64,000 nucleotides of DNA, taken from positions 6,351,501 to 6,415,500 of the forward strand of contig NZ_JAZHRV010000001.1 of assembly GCF_036924595.1 (NCBI RefSeq). The letters run 5' to 3'. How positions within the stretch are numbered: the stretch's first letter is position 1; each line of letters opens with the position of its first letter. This document shows positions 44,406-52,811 of this stretch, one piece after another. The translations under genes were made by a program, and so were the position numbers. A model generated the notes under the pieces. The model worked only from the letters and a program-made list of their open reading frames with translations. It was not told where the DNA came from and made no database searches. Source of the DNA: Bradyrhizobium algeriense. GTDB taxonomy: Bacteria; Pseudomonadota; Alphaproteobacteria; Rhizobiales; Xanthobacteraceae.

Positions 44406-45653
44406 TTACGCTCTTCCCTTGGTCGGGATCTTGTTGAACGGCACGTCCTTGTCGACCCTGATGTCGCCGGGCAGGCCAAGCACGCGCTCGGCGATGATGT
44501 TGCGCATGATCTCGTCGGTACCGCCCTCGACGCGGGTGCCCGGCGCGCGCAGCAGCATCGCCTGGAATTTGCCTGCAACCTCGGCCTCTTCAGGCCCGCT
44601 CAGCACGCCAGCGGCGCCCTGCAGGTCGAGCGCATACATCGCGACTTCCTGGACCATCGATCCCGCAACCAGTTTGCCGATGGAATTTTCCGGCCCCGGA
44701 CGCTCGCCTTTCGACAGCGCCGAGATCGCGCGCATGCTGGTGTATCGGAGGCCACTGGCCTTCACCGCATAATTCGCAAGCTTCGAGCGGACGCTGCGAT
44801 CCTCGATCGCGGGTCCATCTTCCAGCATCAGGCTGTTGCAGAAGTCGAACAGTTCCGGGAAGCCGGTCGAGACGCCGGCGCCGATCGACATGCGCTCGTT
44901 CATCAGCGTGGTCAGCGAGACGTTCCAGCCGTCATTGACGGTGCCTAGCCGCTGCGAATCCGGAATCTTCACATCGGTAAAATAGACCTCGTTGAAGTCG
45001 GACTGGCCGCTGGCCTGCTTGATCGGCCGCACCTCGACGCCCGGGCTCTTCATGTCCAGGAAGAACATGGTGAGGCCCTTGTGCTTGGCGACGTTCGGAT
45101 CGGTTCGCGTCAGCAGGATGCCGTAATCAGAGTAATGCGCGCCCGAGGTCCATATCTTCTGGCCGTTGATGATCCAGTCGTCGCCGTTCTTCTCGGCGCG
45201 GGTGCGCAGACCTGCGACGTCGGAGCCGCCGGCGGGTTCGGAGAATAGTTGACACCAGACTTTTTCGCCCGAGGCCAGCGGCGGCAGGTATTTGCGCTTC
45301 TGCTCCTCGCCGGCGAACGCCATCATGGTTGGCCCACACATGCCGTGGCCGATGATGAACATGCCGGAGAGCTTGCCGAACGGGCCCTCTTCCTGCTGCC
45401 AGATCACGCGCTCGATCGGCGATGATCCACGGCCGCCATATTCCTTCGGCCAGTGCAGGCACGCCCAGCCGGCGTCGGCCTTCTTCTTCTGCCAGGCCTT
45501 TGCGACCTCGAGAATATTGGCGCCCTTGAGCACGGTGCGGCCGAGCGAGGACTTTCGAAGTTCTTCCTCATATTGCTTCGGCGCGTTGGCGGAGATCCAC
45601 GCCTTGGCTTCTGCGCGGAACGCGGCTTCCTGCGGGGTGTCGTCGAAGTTCAT
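44406..45653 (-). CDS. Acyl-CoA dehydrogenase, paralogue B
   Basis: A 415-aa acyl-CoA dehydrogenase, the tandem paralogue of 43057-44301, sharing the same N-terminus (MNFDDTPQEA), WCQLFSEPAGGSDVAGLR, and the C-terminus through IRVDKDVPFNKIPTKGR. It carries Glu in RVEGGTDEIMRN, where paralogue A has Ala. It oxidises an acyl-CoA to the enoyl-CoA with ETF as acceptor. Similar long/short dehydrogenase sets in rhizobia and Rhodopseudomonas (for example PimC/PimD for dicarboxylic acids) act as heteromers, so pairing with the 375-aa protein upstream is possible. Confidence 0.9.
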   Translation of the reverse strand: MNFDDTPQEAAFRAEAKAWISANAPKQYEEELRKSSLGRTVLKGANILEVAKAWQKKKADAGWACLHWPKEYGGRGSSPIERVIWQQEEGPFGKLSGMFIIGHGMCGPTMMAFAGEEQKRKYLPPLASGEKVWCQLFSEPAGGSDVAGLRTRAEKNGDDWIINGQKIWTSGAHYSDYGILLTRTDPNVAKHKGLTMFFLDMKSPGVEVRPIKQASGQSDFNEVYFTDVKIPDSQRLGTVNDGWNVSLTTLMNERMSIGAGVSTGFPELFDFCNSLMLEDGPAIEDRSVRSKLANYAVKASGLRYTSMRAISALSKGERPGPENSIGKLVAGSMVQEVAMYALDLQGAAGVLSGPEEAEVAGKFQAMLLRAPGTRVEGGTDEIMRNIIAERVLGLPGDIRVDKDVPFNKIPTKGRA

Positions 45654-45677
45654 GAGCGTGGTCCTTCAATTCTATCG

Positions 45678-45795
45678 GTCGTCCCTGCGAACGCAGGGAC
45701 CCATAACCACCGGCCTACAAATTTAACCCGGGCTCTCGCATCGTGATCCAATCGAAACTTCTCGGCGTATGGGTCCCCGCTTTCGCGGGGACGAC
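45678..45795. repeat. Palindromic repeat (GTCGTCCCTGCG / GGGACGAC family), copy 1
   Basis: Left arm GTCGTCCCTGCGAACGCAGG, followed by GACCCATA; right arm TATGGGTCCCCGC, then CGCGGGGACGAC. It fills the space between the 375-aa and 415-aa acyl-CoA dehydrogenase genes. A second copy is at 49781-49907. Confidence 0.75.
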
Positions 45796-45810
45796 AACGG
45801 CGGTGATAGC

Positions 45811-46938
45811 CTACGCCGCGTTCTTCTTGCGCATGCGGTCGATCAACTGATCTTCCCAGTACGACAGGCTGCCGAGCGTCAGCGCGGTCGTGTTGGCGCG
45901 GCGGTAGTACATGTGGCAGTCGAACTCCCAGGTGAAACCCATGCCGCCGTGAACCTGGATGTTGTTCTTGGAGCAGTGCTGGAACGCCTGCGTCGCGCTG
46001 ATGCGCGCAGCGGCTGCTGCTTCGGGCAACTCGGAGGCGTTGGTCGAGAGCGCCCAGGCGCCGTAGTAGCAGTTCGAGCGCGCCAGCGTCGCCGAGACAT
46101 ACATGTCGGCGAGGATGTGCTTCACCGCCTGGAACGAACCGATCGGCCGGCCGAACGCGATACGATCCAGCGCATAGTCGCGGCCCATTTCGAGCGCGCG
46201 ATCGGAGCCGCCGACCTGTTCGAACGCCAGCAGCACTGCCGCGCGGTCGAGCACCTGGGTCAAAATGCTCCAGCCGTCACCGGCGGCACCGAGCGGCTCG
46301 GCCTTGGCGTTCTTGAAGGTGAGTTCGGCCTGGCCTCGGGTCGGATCGACATTGGTCAGCGATTTGGCTTCGACGCCGCCGGTCTTCAGGTCGACCAGGA
46401 ACAGCGAGATATCGGAATCGCGACCCGTGGAGCCGGTACGCGCGGCGACCACGGCGAAATCGGCGATCGCGCCATCCGGCACCGGTTTCTTCACGCCACT
46501 GAGCGTGCCGCCGGAGGCCTGCAGCTTGATCGCCTTCGGCGACGGATTGCCCTTGCCCTCGAACAGCGCCAGCGTGCCGATCGCTTCGCCGCTCGCAATC
46601 TTCGGCAGCCATTTCTGCTTCTGCGCGTCCGAACCTGCCAGCAACAAAGCCTCAGCAGCGAGGTAGACGGTGGACGAGAACGGCACCGGCGCATTCGCGC
46701 GACCCATTTCCTCCGCGATCACGCAGAGCTCGAGATGGCCCGCGCCCGCGCCGCCGAATTCTTCGGGGATCGCGACGCCGAGAAAACCCATCTCGGCGAG
46801 GCCCTTCCACAGCGTCTTGTCGTACGGCGCCTTGCCGTCGAGTACCTCACGCACGGCCTTCGGCGGGCATTTTTCGGCGAGAAACTTCCTCGCCTCGTCG
46901 CGCATCTGTTTTTGTTCGTCGGAGAAATCGAAGTTCAT
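45811..46938 (-). CDS. Acyl-CoA dehydrogenase, short type
   Basis: A 375-aa acyl-CoA dehydrogenase-fold protein distinct from the two paralogues downstream. FAD/acyl sites are FGRPIGSFQAVKHILADM and VHGGMGFTWEFDCHMYYRR. The C-terminal region reads ANTTALTLGSLSYWEDQL and has no EGT-type catalytic Glu motif. Short members without that motif often form the non-catalytic or helper subunit of heteromeric dehydrogenases. The adjacent 415-aa and 414-aa proteins would be natural partners. Confidence 0.88.
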   Translation of the reverse strand: MNFDFSDEQKQMRDEARKFLAEKCPPKAVREVLDGKAPYDKTLWKGLAEMGFLGVAIPEEFGGAGAGHLELCVIAEEMGRANAPVPFSSTVYLAAEALLLAGSDAQKQKWLPKIASGEAIGTLALFEGKGNPSPKAIKLQASGGTLSGVKKPVPDGAIADFAVVAARTGSTGRDSDISLFLVDLKTGGVEAKSLTNVDPTRGQAELTFKNAKAEPLGAAGDGWSILTQVLDRAAVLLAFEQVGGSDRALEMGRDYALDRIAFGRPIGSFQAVKHILADMYVSATLARSNCYYGAWALSTNASELPEAAAAARISATQAFQHCSKNNIQVHGGMGFTWEFDCHMYYRRANTTALTLGSLSYWEDQLIDRMRKKNAA

Positions 46939-46965
46939 GGCGGGTTACTCGCGTTGATGGTGGCT

Positions 46966-47046
46966 CGTAGGATGGGTGGAGCGAAGCGATACCCATCATT
47001 GTTTGGTTGCGGTTGATGGGTTTCGCTGCGCTCTACCCATCCTACG
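46966..47046. repeat. Palindromic repeat (CGTAGGATGGGT), copy 2
   Basis: An 81-bp near-perfect palindrome: CGTAGGATGGGTGGAGCGAA / CGCTCTACCCATCCTACG, with GATACCCATC / GATGGGTTTC inside. It begins 27 bp upstream of the acyl-CoA dehydrogenase start and ends one base before the ligase stop codon. Confidence 0.8.
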
Positions 47047-47047
47047 G

Positions 47048-48916
47048 TCAGTTCAAAATGATCACGTCCTCTCCCGGCTTCTCGGCGTATAGCTTCTCCA
47101 CCAGCGCGGCGCGGCGCTCGAGGCCGGCGCGCTGGTTGATGTAACCCTTGTCGGTGAGCTCGTTGCCGTCGATCGAGGGCGGCTCGGCCATCAGCATCGC
47201 GCGCGCGATCCGCATGCTGCTGCCGGTGGCGGCCGCGTTGTGCGCTTCCAGCCCGCGCTTCAGGCAGGCGATCACTTCGGGATGCTTGACCACGTCTTCA
47301 AACGTCGCATCGGGACTGCGGACGATCTGCCGGCAGGCGTGCAGATTGGGCCAGGCCAACAGCCCGATGAATTCCCGGTCCTGCCCAGCCACCAGTGCGT
47401 CGTGCACAACAGGCGTGGCGGCAGCGATCGCATCGGTCCGCAGCGAGCCGACATGGACGAAGGTACCGGTCGTGAGCTTGAAGTCCTCGACCACGCGGCC
47501 GGCGAAGATGATGCCCTGCAATGGATCCTTTTCATCGACGAATATGCCTGCATCGCCGATGCAATAGAACCCCTCCTCGTCGAACATCTTCTTCGTCAAA
47601 TCAGGCTGGCCGAAATAGCCCGGCGTGACGTTGACGCCGCGCAGGCGCAACTCGTACTTCGAACCGCACGGCACCATCTTCAGCTCGACGCCGGGGAACG
47701 GCAGGCCGATCAGGCCGACGCGCTCGGTGTCCCAATAGGTGCCGGTCGAGGTCGGCGCGGTCTCGGTCGAGCCCCACCCCGTATAGAACACGATGCGCTC
47801 GCCGGTGGTCTTCACCGCCAGCGCCTGCATGCGGTCGTAGAGATCATCAGGCAGCCGCGCGCCGCCGTAGGCCATCACGGTCAGATTCTTGAAGAAAGAT
47901 CGACATAGCGCGTCGTCCTTTTCCATGGCCGCCGCCAGCGCCGCATAACCGGCGGGCACGTTGGCATAATAAGTCGGCGAAATCTCGCGCAGGTTACGCA
48001 GGGTCTCCTCGATCTGGCCGGGCATCGGCCGGCCGTCGTCGATATACAGCGTGCCGCCATCGACCAGGATCGGATGGAACGCGGCATTGCCGCCCATGGT
48101 GTGATTCCACGGCATCCAGTCGAGCACGGTCGCAATCGGCCCGTTCGGATCGCGCGGGCGCACCTGCATCATCATCGCCGCATTTGCGCACATCATCTCC
48201 TGCGTGTTGATGACGGCCTTCGGCATGCCGGTCGAGCCCGATGTGAACAGCAGCTTGCCGACGGTTTTGGGCGTGATCTTCGCAATCGACTCCTCGACCG
48301 CTTTGGTCACCGGCGTTGCGGCGAGATCGGCAAAGGACACGCTCTTGATGCCATCGCAGGGCCGCGCGACGTGGACGACAGTAACGCCGGTCAGGTCGAG
48401 CGCCTTCAAGGCCTTCTCAAAGGTCGGCCCGTCCTGCACCATCACGACCGCAGGCCTGATCAGGTCGAAGAGGTATTTGAGCTTGAGATGATCATGGCTC
48501 ATCAGCGAATAGGCCGGCGACACCGGCGCTGCGGGAGAGCGCGCCTGCATCGCGGCCTGCGTCATCAGCGCGTGCTCGATCGAATTGCCGGACAGGATCG
48601 CAACGGGCTGGTCTTCGAGACCGAGATTGAGCAGGCCCTGCGTCAGCCCGTCGACGATGCGCTTGGCTTCGCCGTAGGAGACTTTCCGCCATTGCCGGTC
48701 CGCGTCGCCGCGTTGCGCCAGCCAGATGCGCTCGGGCGCCTGCTTCGCCCATTTCGAAAGCGACGCCGGGATATGCTTCTCGTAAGGCTGCAGCGGGATG
48801 CGCGACTTCAGGATGATGACGCCATCGGGACGACGCTCGACCGCGATGTCGCGCGCCAGCCACTCGATCTTGCGAAAGGCCGGCTTGGTCAACACTGCGG
48901 CAGCACTCCCACTCAT
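47048..48916 (-). CDS. Feruloyl-CoA synthase-like acyl-CoA ligase
   Basis: A 622-aa ANL-family ligase of the feruloyl-CoA synthase type. Motifs are LLFTSGSTGMPKAVINTQ (A3), the substrate-specifying FYTGWGSTETAPTST (A5) and EEGFYCIGDAGIFVDEKD (A7). A8 is diverged (GIIFAGRVVEDFKLTTGTFV), as is usual in this subfamily. GNELTDKGYINQRAG near the end holds the lid Lys. GGGAGACG precedes the ATG at 48916. Linked hydratase, dehydrogenase and thiolase genes suggest activation of a hydroxycinnamate or fatty acid; the substrate is not fixed by sequence. Confidence 0.86.
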   Translation of the reverse strand: MSGSAAAVLTKPAFRKIEWLARDIAVERRPDGVIILKSRIPLQPYEKHIPASLSKWAKQAPERIWLAQRGDADRQWRKVSYGEAKRIVDGLTQGLLNLGLEDQPVAILSGNSIEHALMTQAAMQARSPAAPVSPAYSLMSHDHLKLKYLFDLIRPAVVMVQDGPTFEKALKALDLTGVTVVHVARPCDGIKSVSFADLAATPVTKAVEESIAKITPKTVGKLLFTSGSTGMPKAVINTQEMMCANAAMMMQVRPRDPNGPIATVLDWMPWNHTMGGNAAFHPILVDGGTLYIDDGRPMPGQIEETLRNLREISPTYYANVPAGYAALAAAMEKDDALCRSFFKNLTVMAYGGARLPDDLYDRMQALAVKTTGERIVFYTGWGSTETAPTSTGTYWDTERVGLIGLPFPGVELKMVPCGSKYELRLRGVNVTPGYFGQPDLTKKMFDEEGFYCIGDAGIFVDEKDPLQGIIFAGRVVEDFKLTTGTFVHVGSLRTDAIAAATPVVHDALVAGQDREFIGLLAWPNLHACRQIVRSPDATFEDVVKHPEVIACLKRGLEAHNAAATGSSMRIARAMLMAEPPSIDGNELTDKGYINQRAGLERRAALVEKLYAEKPGEDVIILN

Positions 48917-48957
48917 ATTGCGTCTCCCGGAATTCGGTCCTTTGCGGACTTCAAGTT

Positions 48958-49764
48958 CTATCGCTTGATATAGACAGGCTTTCGCTTTTCGAGAAAGGCG
49001 CTGATGCCTTCGTTGAAATCTTCCGAACGGCTGCACAACACCTGATTGCGGTCTTCCATCGCGATCACGGCTTCGATCGAGCCGGCATCGACGCTCATGT
49101 TGAGGCATTCTTTCGACAGCCTTAAGCCCACCGGCGAAGCCGTCATCATCGCATCGACGTAAGGTTCGACTGCTGCGTCCAGCCCGCCTTCCTCAACGAC
49201 TTCGGAAACGAGGCCCACCGCAAGCGCACGTTCTGCGCCGATGAAGCGGCCGGTGAGGATCAGTTCGGACGCCACCGACACGCCGACCAGCCGCGGCAGG
49301 AAATAGGAGGTGCCGATGTCGCAGCCGCCGAGGCCGAGCTTGATGAAGGCGCAGTTCATCCGCGCGGACTTGGTGGCGATCCGGATATCGGCGGCGAGCG
49401 CCAGCGCAAAGCCACCGCCGGCCGCCGCACCCTGGATCAGCGCGATGATCGGCTGCGGACCGCGCCGCATCAGCATCACGATGTCGGCAATGCGCCGCTG
49501 CGAGTCCAGCGATTCGGTCACGCCGGGCGGCTCCTGCTGGCCGGCGCGGCGCTTCATCGCATGTTTGAGGTCGAGCCCGGCGCAGAACGACGCGCCGGCG
49601 CCCTTCAGTACGACCACGCGGATGGAGCGATTGCGCTGCAGGCCTTCGAAATAGGCGTTCAGCGCATCGATCATGTCAGGGTTGAGCGCGTTGAGGCTGT
49701 CCGGACGATTGAGCGTGACCCAATCGACCCCGTCATGATGTTCGATCAGCAGCGGGCTTGTCAC
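48958..49764 (-). CDS. Enoyl-CoA hydratase/isomerase
   Basis: A 268-aa crotonase-family protein. Oxyanion-hole segments are SFCAGLDLKHAM and IQGAAAGGGFALALAADIRIA; the following loop FIKLGLGGCDIGTSYFLPRLVG carries the position of the catalytic residues. One of the two classical hydratase Glu residues is replaced by Gly-Cys, so it may act as isomerase, hydrolase or lyase rather than simple hydratase. It sits 41 bp upstream of the ligase gene in the same operon. Confidence 0.87.
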   Translation of the reverse strand: MTSPLLIEHHDGVDWVTLNRPDSLNALNPDMIDALNAYFEGLQRNRSIRVVVLKGAGASFCAGLDLKHAMKRRAGQQEPPGVTESLDSQRRIADIVMLMRRGPQPIIALIQGAAAGGGFALALAADIRIATKSARMNCAFIKLGLGGCDIGTSYFLPRLVGVSVASELILTGRFIGAERALAVGLVSEVVEEGGLDAAVEPYVDAMMTASPVGLRLSKECLNMSVDAGSIEAVIAMEDRNQVLCSRSEDFNEGISAFLEKRKPVYIKR

Positions 49765-49780
49765 GCAAGCCTCCCCACCG

Positions 49781-49907
49781 TCGTCCCGGCCAAGCGAAGC
49801 GCGAGCCGGGACCCATACGCCGTGTCGTGTCGATGGGGCATGGTCGCAGAGACCTTCCTGAGCAAAAACCGCCGCGGAGTATGGGTCCCCGCTTTCGCGG
49901 GGACGAC
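49781..49907. repeat. Palindromic repeat (TCGTCCCGGC / GGGACGAC family), copy 2
   Basis: Left arm TCGTCCCGGCCAAGCGAAGC with GCCGGGACCCATAC; right arm GTATGGGTCCCCGCTTTCGC followed by GGGGACGAC. It lies between the SDR gene and the hydratase gene, in the same family as 45678-45795. Confidence 0.75.
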
Positions 49908-49920
49908 GAGAGAGTGCGCC

Positions 49921-50679
49921 TTACCTTGGCGCCATGCGGATGGCGCCGTCGAGACGGATGGTTTCGCCGTTGAGCATCGGGTTCTCGACGATGTGAACCG
50001 CGAGCGCGCCGTATTCGGCGGCGTCGCCGAGGCGGGCCGGATGCGGCACCTGGGCGCCAAGGCTCTTGCGGGCCTCCTCGTTCAGGCCCATCAAGAGCGG
50101 CGTCAGGAACAGGCCGGGCGCGATGGTGTTGACGCGGATCTTGAGGCTGGCGAGATCGCGCGCGGCCGGGAGCGTGAGACCGACGACGCCGCCCTTCGAC
50201 GCCGAATAGGCGATCTGGCCGATCTGGCCTTCATAAGCCGCCACCGAAGCCGTGTTGATGGCGACGCCGCGTTCTTCGCCGACCGGCGGCGCGGTCGCGA
50301 GGCGCTCAGCGAACAGGCGCAGCACGTTGAAGGTACCGATCAGATTGACATTGATGATGCGGACAAACTTCGCCAACGGATAGACGCCGTCCTTGCCGAC
50401 GGTGCGCTGCGAACCGCCGATGCCGGCGCAGTTCATCAAGACGCGCGTAATGCCGTGGGCGGCTTCGGCCTTGGCAATCGCCGCCTTGATCGCCTCTTCG
50501 TCAGTCACGTCGGCATGAAGGGCAACGCCCTTCACTTCGGCGGCGACCTTTTCGGCGTTTTCCTTGTTCTGGTCGATGACGCCGATTTTCGCGCCCTTGG
50601 CGGCCATGGCGCGGGCGGTCGCGGCGCCGAGGCCGGAGCCACCGCCGGTGATGAGAACGGCTACGTCTTGCAACTGCAT
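49921..50679 (-). CDS. 3-hydroxyacyl-CoA dehydrogenase, SDR type (HSD10-like)
   Basis: A 252-aa SDR with ITGGGSGLGAATARAMAAKG (cofactor), NCAGIGG and YSASKGGVVGLT, catalytic Tyr and Lys intact. It has the layout of type-II 3-hydroxyacyl-CoA dehydrogenase. In this cluster it would oxidise the 3-hydroxyacyl-CoA made by the hydratase. It lies 62 bp after the TetR gene and heads the minus-strand catabolic genes. Confidence 0.9.
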   Translation of the reverse strand: MQLQDVAVLITGGGSGLGAATARAMAAKGAKIGVIDQNKENAEKVAAEVKGVALHADVTDEEAIKAAIAKAEAAHGITRVLMNCAGIGGSQRTVGKDGVYPLAKFVRIINVNLIGTFNVLRLFAERLATAPPVGEERGVAINTASVAAYEGQIGQIAYSASKGGVVGLTLPAARDLASLKIRVNTIAPGLFLTPLLMGLNEEARKSLGAQVPHPARLGDAAEYGALAVHIVENPMLNGETIRLDGAIRMAPR

Positions 50680-50741
50680 TGTAACAACCTTTCCTTGGGA
50701 GTTTCTTCTCTGGATTCGTAGGCTACTGAGTGTCGCGATCG

Positions 50742-51413
50742 TTATCCGGCGGCGGCACCTTTTTCTTTCCCGTTCAGCATCCCGCCGCAGATCAGCGCTT
50801 CCATATGCTTGATATATTCGCGGCAGACCTCGTCGGTGACGGGGCCGACACCGGTCGCCCGCGACATCGCGTGGCGGCCGAAGAACAGGTGATCGCAGGC
50901 GCCAACCAGGCTGGTGTAGAACATCACCGGATCGATGTTGCGAAACTCGCCGGCCTTGATGCCCTCCGCGAGCAGCCGCCGCTGGAATTCCAGGAGCGGC
51001 GCCACGAAAAACTTCGACACCTCGTCGGCCGCTTCCGTGCTGCTCTCATGCAGCAGATAGTGGATCAGCCGGTTCATATACGGGAACTGGTAATAGGCGC
51101 GGATAATGCCGCCGATATGCAGCTTGAGTTTTGCGGTCGGCGATATCGGCTGGCTGATGAGATATTCGAGCCCCGACATCTCGGTCGCGGCGTCGCGCGC
51201 CAGCAGCGCCAGTAACAGCCCGTCCTTGTTGCCGAAATGGTATTTCACCAGCGCGGCGTTGACGCCCGACTTCTGCGCGATGTCGGACAGCGACACCTCG
51301 ATCGAGGCGCGCTCGATCATCAGTTCGCTCGCCGCGATAAGCAGCTTCTCGGCGGTGCTGTTTTTACCGCCCTGAGGCCTGGTCGGTATGCTGGTATTCA
51401 ACTGCGATGCCAT
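50742..51413 (-). CDS. TetR-family transcriptional regulator
   Basis: A 223-aa regulator from the ATG at 51413. The N-terminal HTH reads EKLLIAASELMIE...VSLSDIAQKSGVNAALVKYHFGNKDGLLLALL. The C-terminal ligand domain is typical of acyl-CoA-responsive TetR repressors (RLIHYLLHESS, RRLLAEGIKAGEFRNIDPVMFY). It is first in the minus-strand unit and divergent from the thiolase gene across about 150 bp, so it probably represses both directions until an acyl- or aryl-CoA accumulates. Confidence 0.88.
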   Translation of the reverse strand: MASQLNTSIPTRPQGGKNSTAEKLLIAASELMIERASIEVSLSDIAQKSGVNAALVKYHFGNKDGLLLALLARDAATEMSGLEYLISQPISPTAKLKLHIGGIIRAYYQFPYMNRLIHYLLHESSTEAADEVSKFFVAPLLEFQRRLLAEGIKAGEFRNIDPVMFYTSLVGACDHLFFGRHAMSRATGVGPVTDEVCREYIKHMEALICGGMLNGKEKGAAAG

Positions 51414-51473
51414 CGCTGCCTGGTCCGGAAATCCGGGCCGCACATAAGCGCATGCCGCGCCTGCACTCAAGAG

Positions 51474-51493
51474 TTAATTGATTGATTGACTAA
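51474..51493. promoter_or_regulatory. Candidate TetR operator / divergent promoter
   Basis: TTAATTGATTGATTGACTAA is an AT-rich, partly symmetrical sequence with three TTGA steps. It lies in the 148-bp region between the tetR-type gene and the thiolase gene. Position and composition fit an operator overlapping divergent promoters; the palindrome is imperfect. Confidence 0.4.
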
Positions 51494-51561
51494 ATCCCGC
51501 AGCGCCCCTTAAATCCGGCCCAACTTTCAAACGCCATCCATAAACATCAGGGAGAACAGAC

Positions 51562-52734
51562 ATGGCCGAGGCCTATATCGTCGCCGCCGCGCGTACCGCG
51601 GGTGGCCGCAAGGGGGGACGTCTCGCAGGCTGGCATCCGGCCGATCTCGCCGCTTCGGTACTGAATTCGCTGGTCGATCGCTCCGGCGTCGATCCCGCCC
51701 AGATCGAAGACGTCATCATGGGCTGCGTGATGCAGGCCGGCGAGCAGTCCAACAACATCGCCCGCAACGCGGTGATGGCCTCGAAACTTCCCGAGAGCGT
51801 GCCCGCCACCTCGGTCGACCGCCAGTGCGGCTCGTCGCAGCAAGCGCTGCACTTCGCGGCGCAGGCGGTGATGGCCGGCTCGATGGACATTGTGATCGCC
51901 GCAGGCGTGGAATCGATGACGCGGGTGCCGATGGGCCTTGCCTCGCAGCTGCCCGCCAAGAACGGCTTTGGCCACTACAAGAGCCCGGGCCTCGAGCAGA
52001 AATATCCGAACATCGTGTTCAGCCAGTTCACCGGCGCGGAAATGATGGCGGAGAAGTACGGCCTCTCGAAGGACCAGCTCGACGAATACTCCTACAACAG
52101 CCACCAGCGCGCGATTGCCGCGACTCAAGGCGGCAAGTTCAAGGAAGAAATCGTTCCGCTGCAGATCACCCGCGCCGACAACTCGACCGATACCCATCAC
52201 ATCGACGAAGGCATCCGCTTCGACGCCAGCCTCGACGGCATCAAGGGCGTCAAGCTGATCGCCGAGAACGGCAAGCATACCGCGGCCAGCGCCAGCCAGA
52301 TCTGCGACGGCGCTTCCGGCGTCTTGGTGGTGAACGAACGCGGCCTCAAGTCGCTCGGCGTCAAGCCGCTGGCGCGGATCCATCACATGACCATGATGGG
52401 CGGCGATCCCGTGATCATGCTGGATGCCCCGCTGCACGCCACCAAGCGGGCGCTGGAGAAGGCCGGGATGTCGATCAACGACATCGACCTGTTCGAGGTC
52501 AACGAGGCCTTCGCGGCCGTGCCGGTGGCATGGCTGAAGACGACAGGCGCCGATCCGGCACGGCTCAACGTCAATGGCGGCGCCATCGCGCTCGGCCATC
52601 CGCTCGGCGGCTCCGGCACCAAGCTGATGACCACGCTGGTCAATGCGCTGAAGCAGAACAACAAGCGTTACGGCCTGCAGACCATGTGCGAAGGCGGCGG
52701 CATGGCGAACGTGACCATCGTCGAGCGGCTTTAA
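51562..52734 (+). CDS. Acetyl-CoA acyltransferase (thiolase)
   Basis: A 390-aa degradative-type thiolase. The acyl-enzyme Cys89 is in VDRQCGSSQQALHFAA, the GHP motif is in GGAIALGHPLGGSGTKLM, and the final catalytic Cys is in MCEGGGMANVTI. It carries out the last step of beta-oxidation, releasing acetyl-CoA. AGGGAGAA precedes the ATG. It is divergent from the tetR-type regulator gene and followed by an acyl-CoA ligase gene after a hairpin. Confidence 0.94.
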   Translation: MAEAYIVAAARTAGGRKGGRLAGWHPADLAASVLNSLVDRSGVDPAQIEDVIMGCVMQAGEQSNNIARNAVMASKLPESVPATSVDRQCGSSQQALHFAAQAVMAGSMDIVIAAGVESMTRVPMGLASQLPAKNGFGHYKSPGLEQKYPNIVFSQFTGAEMMAEKYGLSKDQLDEYSYNSHQRAIAATQGGKFKEEIVPLQITRADNSTDTHHIDEGIRFDASLDGIKGVKLIAENGKHTAASASQICDGASGVLVVNERGLKSLGVKPLARIHHMTMMGGDPVIMLDAPLHATKRALEKAGMSINDIDLFEVNEAFAAVPVAWLKTTGADPARLNVNGGAIALGHPLGGSGTKLMTTLVNALKQNNKRYGLQTMCEGGGMANVTIVERL

Positions 52735-52758
52735 AAACAAGAAAAGCGTTTGGCGACT

Positions 52759-52796
52759 GGCGAGCAGGGAGTGCGCTTCCTGCTCGCCATTTTCTT
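52759..52796 (+). terminator. Intercistronic hairpin between thiolase and ligase
   Basis: Ten-bp stem GGCGAGCAGG / CCTGCTCGCC with a ten-base loop, followed by ATTTTCTTATT. It could be a partial terminator that lowers expression of the ligase gene, which starts 15 bp after the T-rich part. Confidence 0.6.
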
Positions 52797-52811
52797 ATTG
52801 AGGAAACACCC

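Noticed and set aside
45769..47016. 415-codon plus-strand frame opposite the short acyl-CoA dehydrogenase
   Set aside because: It crosses a repeat at both ends and lacks motifs, so it is a shadow frame.
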